From assembly GCF_026626635.1 (NCBI RefSeq), contig NZ_JAPNKA010000001.1:4836001-4900000 (forward strand): DNA of 64,000 bases. Reading direction: 5' to 3'. The notes below the pieces were generated by a model. The model did no database searches. It was given only the letters and a program-made list of their open reading frames with translations, and was not told where the DNA came from. This stretch comes from Archangium lansingense. Lineage in GTDB: Bacteria; Myxococcota; Myxococcia; Myxococcales; Myxococcaceae. Within the stretch, counting starts at the first letter, position 1, and each line of letters starts with the position of its first letter. A program made the position numbers and the translations under genes. This document shows, one piece after another, positions 1 through 8,513 of the stretch.

Positions 1-849
1 GAGACGCTGGAGCCCGCCTATGACGCGTGGCTCGAGTTGCGGAGGGCGTACGCCGCCTCGCACGCGCGCTTCCAGGAGGAGCGTGAGCGGCTGGAGCAGC
101 AGGGCTCCTTTCTGGTGGGGGCGGTGCGGGCGGCGAGCCAGGAGCGGGCGGCCTCGGCGGAACCGGCACCGGCGGCAGAGCCGGCACTTGCCCCTGTGGA
201 CGCGCCCATGCGGGACTTCCTGCGCCAGGCCGAGGAGAAGCTGACGCGGGCGCGCGAGACGCTCGCGAAGGACGAGGCCGAGAGCGAGGCCCGCTACCAG
301 GCGGCCTTCGAGGAGATCCGCTCCACGCTGCGGGACCGGGTGCGGCGCTACCTGGCCGGCTCACCTCCGCGCCTGCGGTTGCTGCTGCGCAAGGTGGGCG
401 CTACGCGTGCCATCCTCCACCTGGAGCGGGTGAGCGGGGATGCTCCCGTGCTGCTGCTGTACCTCTTTGCTGGACGGATTCCCTCGCGCCACGGCTTCCT
501 CTTCGATGACTCCACCGAGGACGTGTCGTTGTCGCCAGCACCGTTCTATCCCGAGGAAGGCGTGGTGCCGGGCGAGGTGCGTCCGGAGGCCCCGGCCCTG
601 GTGGCTCGGGTGCTCGCGCCGGGTGAGGTGCTGCCCGTGAAGGGTTTTCTGCCCGTCTTCGTGCCTCGCCCCGAGGGTGGGGAGGACTTCTTCCGGCTGT
701 TGCAGCGCGGGCCGGTGATGGAGGTGGAGGTGGCTGAGGGCCCGGGCTTCCGCGGTGTGCTCACGCGGGAGGAGTCCGAGCGCTTCGCGGGGCACCTGCT
801 GCGCCTCAAGCTCGAGGGCAAGCTCGAGCTCGAGGTGGAGGCGGGGTAG
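1..849 (+). CDS. Hypothetical protein, 5'-truncated
   Basis: The reading frame is open from the first base of the window, so the gene starts upstream; an ATG at 37 is internal. About 282 codons are visible. The N-terminal third is Glu/Arg/Ala-rich and probably coiled-coil. It is followed by an Ala/Pro linker (EPAPAAEPALAPVDAP), a second helical stretch and a beta-rich C-terminal half with a repetitive Leu/Glu end. I see no catalytic motif, signal peptide or membrane segment in the visible part. It converges with the lipoprotein gene two bases downstream. Family not recognised. Confidence 0.75.
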   Translation, partial: ETLEPAYDAWLELRRAYAASHARFQEERERLEQQGSFLVGAVRAASQERAASAEPAPAAEPALAPVDAPMRDFLRQAEEKLTRARETLAKDEAESEARYQAAFEEIRSTLRDRVRRYLAGSPPRLRLLLRKVGATRAILHLERVSGDAPVLLLYLFAGRIPSRHGFLFDDSTEDVSLSPAPFYPEEGVVPGEVRPEAPALVARVLAPGEVLPVKGFLPVFVPRPEGGEDFFRLLQRGPVMEVEVAEGPGFRGVLTREESERFAGHLLRLKLEGKLELEVEAG

Positions 850-851
850 GG

Positions 852-1721
852 CTACTCGGTGTGCACCATGCCGACGTCGGCGGTGCCCACCAGCATCGCG
901 CTGCCGGTGAACAGGTTGTTGGTCTCGGGCCCGCCCATCTGCACCGTCTGGAAGACGACGAGGTAGTTGCTGTCCGGAGCGGGGAAGGCGGTGCCCGGGA
1001 TGTCGAGGCTCGCCGCCTGCCACTTGGTGGGCAGGGCCACGATCTCGAGGAACTCCAGCGGCTCCTTCGGCATGTTGGTGTAGGTGGGCTCACCCTTCTC
1101 GCCATCCGTGCCGAGCGGGACGACGGTGACGAAGCCCAGCGTGCGCACCTGGTCGGCGCTGGCCAGCGCGGGCCGCTTCAGCGTGAGGCCCTGGTTGGCC
1201 CTGTGCTTGACGTAGCCTCCGGCCGGGTGGAGCGTCTCGATTCGCTCCAGGGCCGGCGCGTCCTTCACCTGGCCCACGTGCGAGTTGCCGCCGTGCTCGG
1301 CGACGAACTTGTAGGTGGCGCCGTTCTGGTACTTCACGGCGCTGTCATCGCTGAAGTCGGTCGTCAGGCTGTAGGTCCCCGCGCCCTTGTTATCGAGGAC
1401 GATCGGGGTCCCGTTCACGGCCTCGATGCGGACGGTGGCGTTGGCGATCGGCGCCGGGGCGCCCTCCTCCCCGTTGCGCGTGGCGAAGAAGACGAAGGCG
1501 GCCGTCTGGCCCGGAATGGTGAGCCGCTCGTCCTCGGGAACGCCGCCGTCGGGCAGCGTGCCGGCGTCGAGCCCGGCCATGGCGTTGAGCGACACGTCCA
1601 CGTCCGGCGTAGAGAGGAGGGTGCCAACCATGACCTTCTCGGCCAGGAGCTGGTCGAAGTTGCAAGCCAGGGGGGTGAGCAGGAGAGCGGTAACGGCAGC
1701 GGACAGCAGGATGCGTTTCAT
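852..1721 (-). CDS. Putative lipoprotein, 289 aa
   Basis: Starts at the ATG of MKRILLSAAVTALLLTPLAC, a signal peptide ending in a lipobox (LTPLAC) with acylation expected on Cys20. The frame stays open far upstream, but those codons are antisense to the cyclase gene. The mature part is beta-rich, with phrases such as ATVRIEAVNGTPIV and GAGTYSLTTDF that look like an Ig-like or carboxypeptidase-regulatory fold. No catalytic residues recognised. It is divergent from the CHASE2 cyclase with about 80 bp between the starts. Probably an envelope protein of unknown role. Confidence 0.8.
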   Translation of the reverse strand: MKRILLSAAVTALLLTPLACNFDQLLAEKVMVGTLLSTPDVDVSLNAMAGLDAGTLPDGGVPEDERLTIPGQTAAFVFFATRNGEEGAPAPIANATVRIEAVNGTPIVLDNKGAGTYSLTTDFSDDSAVKYQNGATYKFVAEHGGNSHVGQVKDAPALERIETLHPAGGYVKHRANQGLTLKRPALASADQVRTLGFVTVVPLGTDGEKGEPTYTNMPKEPLEFLEIVALPTKWQAASLDIPGTAFPAPDSNYLVVFQTVQMGGPETNNLFTGSAMLVGTADVGMVHTE

Positions 1722-1802
1722 GTGCGGTCTTTCCGGAAGGACAGCCCGGCGACCGAGCATATCAGGGTGACGGGAGGGCTGGGGACGAGGGCCGAACGCG
1801 GT

Positions 1803-4391
1803 ATGGTGGCTGCTCCCGTGCGAAGCCTTCCCATCTACTCGGCCGGTCTCCGCTTCCTGCAGCGGCTCGGCTACTCGCTCCTGCAGGCCACGCTCTTTGG
1901 CGCCATCCTGGGGCTGCTCGTCTACTACCGCGTCCCGCGCGCGCAGCTCTCCGAGGACGCCACGCCCATCGCGTTGCTGGCCCGCCCCTCGGCGTGGCTG
2001 CAGTCCTGGGAGCGCGGCACCTATGACTGGCGTGCTCGCTCGCTGGGCGGTCGCTCCTCGCGCTCGGATCGCGTGGTGGTGGTGGCGCTCGATGACGAGA
2101 CGCTCGCCGAGGCCCGTCAGGACGAGCACCCTGGCATCGCCTCCAATCCATGGCCGCGGGAGATTCTCGGCGGTCTGTCCAACCGGCTCATCGACGAGGG
2201 CGCGGAGCTGGTGCTGCTCGACTTCCCCTTCACCGAGCTGAGCCCTCGCGCCTGCCTCGCGCAGGGCACGCCCAGCCTGGAGGGGCTGGACGACGATCGG
2301 GCCTTCCGCAAGCTGTTGGATCGCCACCCGGAGCGCTCGCTGCTGGCCTTCTCGTGGACCCTGGACCGAGGCATCCCCGCGGGCAGTCGGCTGTGGCCGT
2401 ACCGGGTGCGGCTGGGCACCTACCCGAGCGAGGCCGATGCTCGGAGCCGGGTGCAGTCGGTGTTGGCGGATCAGCGTCCCGCGTTCCTCATCCCCGCGGG
2501 CAACGCATTGGAGGTGTGGGCGGGCGTAGCCAGCGAGCAGGAGGGCCAGCGGGTAGTGCTGGAGCAAGGCGTGCGCGAGCCGCCGAAGGTGCAGGAGCGC
2601 CGCGTCACGGACGACACGTACCGCGTGGGCCCGCTGGAGCTCTTCGTGTCGCTGGCCGAGGTGCAGGTGGAGGGGCTGGACGTAGCGCAGCTGGAGGAGG
2701 TGCGGCAGTTGGAGCACCCGGTGGCGCCGCTGCTGGGCTCGGCGAGCCTGTACGGGTCCATCACCGTGGTGCCGGATCCGGACGGGGTGGTGCGGGCCGT
2801 TCCGCACCTGGTGAGCTACCGCTCGCGAGAGGGAGCCCGGCACGTGCTGCCCTCCATGCCGTTGATGGCGGCGATGCGCCTGGCGAACACGCGCCAGCTC
2901 CGTTACGCGGACGGCCGGCTGTACGTGGGGGATCGGTTCTCCATCCCCATGGACGAGTCCGGCTACAGCCTGGTGCGCTGGGACGCGGCAGAAGTGGGGC
3001 GAGGCTCACGCGGCTCGGTGTCCCGGGCCATTCCCGCGTGGAACGTGCTGCTCAATCTCTTCGCAGTGCGCGAGGGCGTGCCACCTCGGTCGGTGCATGA
3101 CATCGAGGGTCGCCTCATCGTCTTCACCAACACCTCGCGCCAGGCGATGCACTCCCAGCACACGCCCATCGGCGAGTACACGCCCGCGGGCGCTGTGCTC
3201 GCGCAGTCGCTGGTGAACCTGCTGCAGTCCGAGGGCATCACCCGCGCCTCGCCGCGGATGGATCTCTTCCTGACGCTGGGGCTGGCCTTCATCGGCGCCT
3301 TCGTGGCGCTCACCTTCAACCGTGGCCTGCGCTCCTTCGGTGACGTGTGGATGTACCTGAGCGCCATGGTGGCGGTGGGTGTCCTCTACGCCTGGGCGGC
3401 CTGGTACGTCTTCGTCAACGAGCGGCTCTGGGTGGCGATGATGGGCCCGCTGCTGGCCATGGGCCTCACCTTCATCTTCACCATCGTCCAGGCCTCGCGC
3501 TCCGAGCGGCAGCTGCGCCACTTCATCACCGACGTGCTCGGCCGCTATGTCAGCCCCGAGGTGGCGCGGCTCGTCACGCGAGACCTGCGCCTGCTGACGC
3601 GGCCCGAGCGCCGCGAGGTGACGGTCTTCTTCTGTGACCTGGACGGCTTCTCGAAGCTGTCCGGAGAGCTGTCTCCCGAGCGGCTCATCCAGCTGCTCAA
3701 CGACTACCTGACGGAGATGACGGACGTGGTGCGCTCCACGCGCGGCCAGGTGGACAAGTACATCGGCGACGCGGTGATGGCCTTCTGGGGCGCGCCGGTG
3801 CGCACGGAGCGCCACGCGCATTACGCATGTGAGGCCGCGCTGAAGGTGCGCTCGGTGCTGCTGGAGCGCCAGGCGTACTGGGACAAGACGTATGGCCACC
3901 ACCTGCAGTGCCGCATCGGCATCGACAGCGGCGAGGTGTTGGTGGGCGGCATGGGCAGCGACTTCGAGTCCAAGTACTCCGTCATGGGCGAGTCCGTGAA
4001 GCTCTCCATGTTCCTGGAGAGCCTCAACCGCGGCTATGGCACCTCCGTGCTGGTAGGGGACAGCGCTGCCCGACTGGCGCAGGACGCCTACGTCTTCCGC
4101 GAGGTGGATCGGATACGGCTCAAGGGCCGGGCCGAGCCCACGCGCCTGCATGAGTTGATGGGGCGGAAGGGGGAGATCTCCTCGAAGGTGCAGGAGCAGC
4201 TCGCTCTCTACGCGCAGGCGCTCACCGCGTACCACGAGCGGCGCTTCGACGAGGCGCTGGCGCTGTTCACGCAGGGCGTGGAGACCTTCGAGGATCCGGT
4301 GGCTGGGGTGTACGCCGAGCGCTGCCGCAAGTTCGCCTCGGCGGCGCCTCCGGAGGACTGGGACGGCGTGTTCTCGCTCGAGGGCCAGTAA
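1803..4391 (+). CDS. CHASE2-domain class III cyclase with substituted catalytic residues
   Basis: 862 aa from an ATG just beyond the divergent lipoprotein gene. Domain order: an N-terminal membrane helix (about 15-40), a CHASE2 extracytoplasmic sensor (about 75-470, with VVVVALDDETL and LVLLDFPFTE), three transmembrane helices (about 485-565), then a class III nucleotidyl cyclase domain (from about 600). The metal aspartates (VFFCDLDGF and YIGDAVMAFWGAP) and the substrate lysine (DKYIGD) are present. The motif that normally reads like TVIGDTVNLAAR is SVMGESVKLSMF here, so the transition-state Asn is Lys733 and the Arg is Phe737. The fold is certain. Catalytic activity is doubtful; it may work as a dimer partner or pseudo-enzyme sensor. 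Confidence 0.92.
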   Translation: MVAAPVRSLPIYSAGLRFLQRLGYSLLQATLFGAILGLLVYYRVPRAQLSEDATPIALLARPSAWLQSWERGTYDWRARSLGGRSSRSDRVVVVALDDETLAEARQDEHPGIASNPWPREILGGLSNRLIDEGAELVLLDFPFTELSPRACLAQGTPSLEGLDDDRAFRKLLDRHPERSLLAFSWTLDRGIPAGSRLWPYRVRLGTYPSEADARSRVQSVLADQRPAFLIPAGNALEVWAGVASEQEGQRVVLEQGVREPPKVQERRVTDDTYRVGPLELFVSLAEVQVEGLDVAQLEEVRQLEHPVAPLLGSASLYGSITVVPDPDGVVRAVPHLVSYRSREGARHVLPSMPLMAAMRLANTRQLRYADGRLYVGDRFSIPMDESGYSLVRWDAAEVGRGSRGSVSRAIPAWNVLLNLFAVREGVPPRSVHDIEGRLIVFTNTSRQAMHSQHTPIGEYTPAGAVLAQSLVNLLQSEGITRASPRMDLFLTLGLAFIGAFVALTFNRGLRSFGDVWMYLSAMVAVGVLYAWAAWYVFVNERLWVAMMGPLLAMGLTFIFTIVQASRSERQLRHFITDVLGRYVSPEVARLVTRDLRLLTRPERREVTVFFCDLDGFSKLSGELSPERLIQLLNDYLTEMTDVVRSTRGQVDKYIGDAVMAFWGAPVRTERHAHYACEAALKVRSVLLERQAYWDKTYGHHLQCRIGIDSGEVLVGGMGSDFESKYSVMGESVKLSMFLESLNRGYGTSVLVGDSAARLAQDAYVFREVDRIRLKGRAEPTRLHELMGRKGEISSKVQEQLALYAQALTAYHERRFDEALALFTQGVETFEDPVAGVYAERCRKFASAAPPEDWDGVFSLEGQ

Positions 4392-4463
4392 GAGAGAAGA
4401 GCGCGGGGCGGGCTCGTGGAGTGTCCACGAAGTTCTTGGACACGGTCCGAGAGCCCGTGGAGG

Positions 4464-4505
4464 TCCCCTCTCCCTCTGGGAGAGGGCTAGGGTGAGGGTC
4501 TTCCC
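4464..4505 (+). repeat. Dispersed palindromic repeat, copy A
   Basis: Core is an inverted repeat CCCTCTCCC-TCT-GGGAGAGGG followed by a conserved GGTGAGGGTC tail. The same unit occurs at 4596-4639 (inverted), 16579-16613 and 21739-21775, always between or at the end of genes. REP/BIME-like; it may act as a transcript-end hairpin. Confidence 0.8.
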
Positions 4506-4595
4506 TTGGACCGCGTCATCACGAGGGAGCTCAAGGCAGAGGGCAGCAATGGGGCACGAATGCTCCGCGATGCGAGTTGGGGCGCGGAGTACGGG

Positions 4596-4639
4596 TGAAG
4601 ACCCTCACCCCCCGCCCTCTCCCAGAGGGAGAGGGAGTA
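4596..4639 (-). repeat. Dispersed palindromic repeat, copy B (inverted)
   Basis: Reverse-complement copy of the unit at 4464-4505. The two copies form a head-to-head pair about 90 bp apart, the arrangement typical of bacterial interspersed mosaic elements. The IS630 element inserted 13 bp beyond this copy. Confidence 0.8.
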
Positions 4640-4654
4640 TGCGCAACACGGCTA

Positions 4655-4676
4655 AGCGGTCCGCCATAGATGTTGT
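4655..4676 (+). repeat. IS630 left terminal inverted repeat
   Basis: Exact reverse complement of 5694-5715. Preceded by target TA at 4653-4654. Confidence 0.93.
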
Positions 4677-5201
4677 TCACTTTTTCCGCAGGCGGTTTCG
4701 GTAGCTCATGAAGCCGCTGCGGACAGCGGCGAGCAGTTCAGCGAGCGTGGGGTAGCTCCGACGGGGCATTTCGTAGGACTTCACCACGCCGAAGACGGGC
4801 TCCACCTCGTTGAGTTCCGGCGAGTACACCGGGAGAAAGAAGAGGCGCACGCCGCGCTTGCGCAGTTGCCTACGGCGTTGGCGGATGAAGCGGCTGGTGT
4901 GGATGTTGACGTTGTCCAGGACAACGGTGCATGGCCGCTTCCCCGTGGGTAGCAACAGCAGGAAGTCGAAGACATCCGCACTGGTGAGGGAGCGGCCCTT
5001 CACGGTGAAACGTAGGGCTCGCTGGCCGTCGCGAATGCCGTAGGCGGCCAGGGCGTTGGCGCGCCTGCCCTTGGTGGCCTCATAGGCAATGAGCTTGCGA
5101 CTGCCTCGGAGCGTCCAGCTGTAGCCCGTCGGCTGCGTGGGTGCGAAGCCGCACTCATCGAGGAAGAAGAGGTCTAGCCTCCGGGCGCGGGCTTTTTTTG
5201 A
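4677..5201 (-). CDS. IS630 transposase, C-terminal DDE catalytic frame
   Basis: This frame carries the catalytic triad of IS630 transposases: first Asp in DLFFLDECGF, second Asp in VVLDNVNIH, Glu in ELNEVEPVFG. It has no credible start of its own and joins the upstream frame at the A7 run around 5193-5199 (SKKARARRLDLFF after the shift). It ends at 4677, next to the left inverted repeat. All three catalytic residues are intact, so the element could be active if the frameshift or slippage occurs. Confidence 0.85.
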   Translation of the reverse strand, partial: SKKARARRLDLFFLDECGFAPTQPTGYSWTLRGSRKLIAYEATKGRRANALAAYGIRDGQRALRFTVKGRSLTSADVFDFLLLLPTGKRPCTVVLDNVNIHTSRFIRQRRRQLRKRGVRLFFLPVYSPELNEVEPVFGVVKSYEMPRRSYPTLAELLAAVRSGFMSYRNRLRKK

Positions 5202-5682
5202 GCGTGGTGAGCTTGCGGCGCGCCCGCTCCACCGCCTCGGGCTGCTGTAGATGCTCCAGGCTCGACTTGGTGCGGCGCCAGCCAGCGCCCAGTTCCGCCA
5301 GGTAGCGCTCCGTCTGCCGGGCACTCATTTGAATGCCCACCCCAGCCAATGCCTCAGCCAACTGGGATGATGTCCAGGTACGTGGCTCCGAGAGGAACTT
5401 CTCGAGCATGCCCACTACCATGGCGTGTCGCTCAACATCCGGCACTGGCCCCGGTAGCTTGTGCTCCAACGCATCCAGGCCCTCGTGGCTCCAGGCCTTG
5501 AGCACACGGCGCACAGTAGCCGCATGCACTCCCAGGTACTCCGCAATCCGTGGGGGCGACCAGCCCGAGGCGGACAGAAGAATCATCTCCACGCGGTCGC
5601 GCTCCCACGGAGTGGCCCAGGACGAGCGGCCCCGCTCTCGGAGCCGCTCCCTATCCTCTGGGCTCACATCTGCACGCAGCAT
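5155..5682 (-). CDS. IS630 transposase, N-terminal (DNA-binding) frame
   Basis: Encodes the helix-turn-helix half of an IS630 transposase: MLRADVSPEDRERL, then a recognition-type segment (RIAEYLGVHAATVRRVLKAW) and a second winged-helix-like segment (SSQLAEALAGVGIQMSARQ). The frame runs to a stop at 5155. At an A7 run (plus-strand T run 5193-5199) the homologous protein passes into the frame that encodes the catalytic part. That transition is a net +1 shift. The family is known for frameshifted or slippage-produced transposases, but a disabling one-base change cannot be excluded. Confidence 0.85.
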   Translation of the reverse strand: MLRADVSPEDRERLRERGRSSWATPWERDRVEMILLSASGWSPPRIAEYLGVHAATVRRVLKAWSHEGLDALEHKLPGPVPDVERHAMVVGMLEKFLSEPRTWTSSQLAEALAGVGIQMSARQTERYLAELGAGWRRTKSSLEHLQQPEAVERARRKLTTLKKSPRPEARPLLPR

Positions 5683-5693
5683 CGCAGATGTGT

Positions 5694-5715
5694 ACAACAT
5701 CTATGGCGGACCGCT
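5694..5715 (-). repeat. IS630 right terminal inverted repeat
   Basis: Exact reverse complement of 4655-4676. Followed by target TA at 5716-5717. An in-frame ATG at 5700 lies inside the repeat, so the transposase more likely starts at the ATG at 5682. Confidence 0.93.
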
Positions 5716-6074
5716 TAGTCGTCCGCCTCGTCCGGGTGGCCGAAGAGCTCGACGACGGGCTTGTCCTGCTCGATGTGCTCGGCCACCACGCGCTTCATCT
5801 TCTCTGGCGTCATGTGCGAGTAGTACGCCTCGCCCTCCCAGCCCATGAGCTGGAAATCCTCGGGGGAGAGCGGATCCCTCTTTCGCCCCGTCTCCTCGCG
5901 GATGACGACGTTGGGACCCATGTGGCAGAAGCCGTAGCAGCCCCCGCGGTACAGCTCGCAGCGCGCCTGGAGCTTGCGTGCGGACAGCTCGTCGCGAGCG
6001 GCCGCGGCCACTGCGTCAGAGCCGCCGGCCTTGCAGCTCGAGCCCTTGCACACGGAGAGGCGGTAGCGCTTCAT
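5715..6074 (-). CDS. NuoE-like thioredoxin-fold [2Fe-2S] ferredoxin
   Basis: 119 aa. Small ferredoxin of the NuoE / thioredoxin-like [2Fe-2S] type: VCKGSSC (Cys9, Cys14) near the N-terminus and GGCYGFC (Cys46, Cys50), the spacing used to bind one [2Fe-2S] cluster. It lies downstream of nuoI in the same direction, about 200 bp away, so it may serve the complex I genes or act on its own as an electron carrier. The IS630 copy inserted in its stop codon: the TAA is now made from target TA plus the first base of the element. The protein itself is unchanged. Confidence 0.85.
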   Translation of the reverse strand: MKRYRLSVCKGSSCKAGGSDAVAAAARDELSARKLQARCELYRGGCYGFCHMGPNVVIREETGRKRDPLSPEDFQLMGWEGEAYYSHMTPEKMKRVVAEHIEQDKPVVELFGHPDEADD

Positions 6075-6210
6075 GCGCCATCCACCCTACGGAGTTTGCG
6101 AGTGGCTGGAAAGGGTTGCGCGGCCACTGAGGGCCAGCCCCCTCGGACGCAGGGAACGGGGTTGTAGGGCTGCAATGCGGCTGCACCTGCACACCCCTTG
6201 AAATGACACC

Positions 6211-6248
6211 GGCCCGCCGTCCACCGCACGAAGCGGGGAGGGCGGGCC
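6211..6248 (-). terminator. Hairpin downstream of nuoI
   Basis: GGCCCGCC and GGCGGGCC arms flank a loop that holds a smaller CCGC/GCGG stem. The hairpin lies 30 bp past the nuoI stop. On the minus transcript it is followed only by TCATTTC, so the U-tract is weak. Plausible end of the nuoCDGHI transcript, which would separate it from the ferredoxin gene. Confidence 0.45.
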
Positions 6249-6277
6249 GGGCGCCAGCGGGCGAGCCGCCGGACGTC

Positions 6278-7036
6278 CTACTTGAGGAACTTCGTCACGG
6301 GCACTGGGCCCTCGTTGGAGACGACGGTGCGCGAGGGCGGGGTGACGTGCTCCCCATGGCCGTGGCCCGCGGTGAGCGCATGGCCGTGGTGCGCGCCCTC
6401 GTGGCCCTCTCCGATGCGGGTGTGGGCCTCCTTGTGCACGTGGGCCGGCTGCTCCGAGCCCGGGCGCTTGTTCCACGGATCGGACGGGTGGGCCACGGCG
6501 GGCCCCTTCAGCAGCTTGGGGATGTCGTAGACGAAGCCCTGCCGGTTGTACTCCGGCGGAGTGTGCGTGTACGTGTCCATGCGGATGGCGTCCTTGGGGC
6601 ACGCGTCCACGCACAGGCCGCACACGATGCAGCGTAGCTCGTCGATGACGAACTGGGTGGGGAACTTCTCGATGACGCGCGACTCACCCTCGGCCGCGCT
6701 CGTCTCGTACTCCCCAGCCTCGATGTAGATGCACTGGGCCGGGCAGATGGTGGCGCACATGTAGCAAGCCACGCAGCGCGGCTTGCCGTCCTCGCGCGGA
6801 ACCAACCGGTGCAGACCGCGGTACCCGGGAGGATAGGCAACCTTCTCCTCGGGGTACTGCACGGTTGTCACCAGGCTGGTGCCCTTGCGGTCCTCGAACG
6901 GGACGCCGACCTCGCGGGTCCCGAAGAGGTTGCGCAGGAAGTGCCGCGTGGTGATGGCCAGTCCCTTGATCAGCTCCGGCAGGTAGGACCGCTCGCGGAT
7001 GTCGGTGCGGGGATCCTGAGTCGCCTTGTAAGCCAT
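6278..7036 (-). CDS. nuoI: NADH-quinone oxidoreductase subunit I
   Basis: 252 aa. Peripheral complex I subunit carrying clusters N6a and N6b: two Cx2Cx2Cx3C ferredoxin motifs, CVACYMCATICP and CIVCGLCVDACP. It passes electrons from NuoG towards NuoB. The protein is longer than typical NuoI because of a roughly 60-residue C-terminal His-rich tail (HVHKEAHTRIGEGHEGAHHG). Last gene of the nuoCDGHI run, 17 bp after nuoH. Confidence 0.96.
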   Translation of the reverse strand: MAYKATQDPRTDIRERSYLPELIKGLAITTRHFLRNLFGTREVGVPFEDRKGTSLVTTVQYPEEKVAYPPGYRGLHRLVPREDGKPRCVACYMCATICPAQCIYIEAGEYETSAAEGESRVIEKFPTQFVIDELRCIVCGLCVDACPKDAIRMDTYTHTPPEYNRQGFVYDIPKLLKGPAVAHPSDPWNKRPGSEQPAHVHKEAHTRIGEGHEGAHHGHALTAGHGHGEHVTPPSRTVVSNEGPVPVTKFLK

Positions 7037-7053
7037 GGTGTCTTTCTCTCAGC

Positions 7054-8511
<1,458 letters not shown>

Positions 8512-8513
8512 TG

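Larger units (their letters stand above)
4655..5715 (-). mobile_element. IS630-family insertion sequence, about 1.06 kb
   Basis: The ends are perfect 22-bp inverted repeats (4655-4676 and 5694-5715) starting AGCGGTCCGCC, each flanked by a TA dinucleotide (4653-4654 and 5716-5717). This is the target duplication typical of IS630/Tc1-mariner elements. Between them lie two overlapping minus-strand frames encoding a transposase. Counting the TA, the match is 25 of 25 bases, so the copy looks recent. The right-hand TA lies in the stop codon of the ferredoxin gene at 5715-6074. Confidence 0.93.

Noticed and set aside
852..2843. Long minus-strand frame across the lipoprotein gene and the CHASE2 cyclase start
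   Set aside because: Only the part from MKRILLSAA onward has a signal peptide and normal composition; the rest is antisense to the cyclase gene, which has clear domains.
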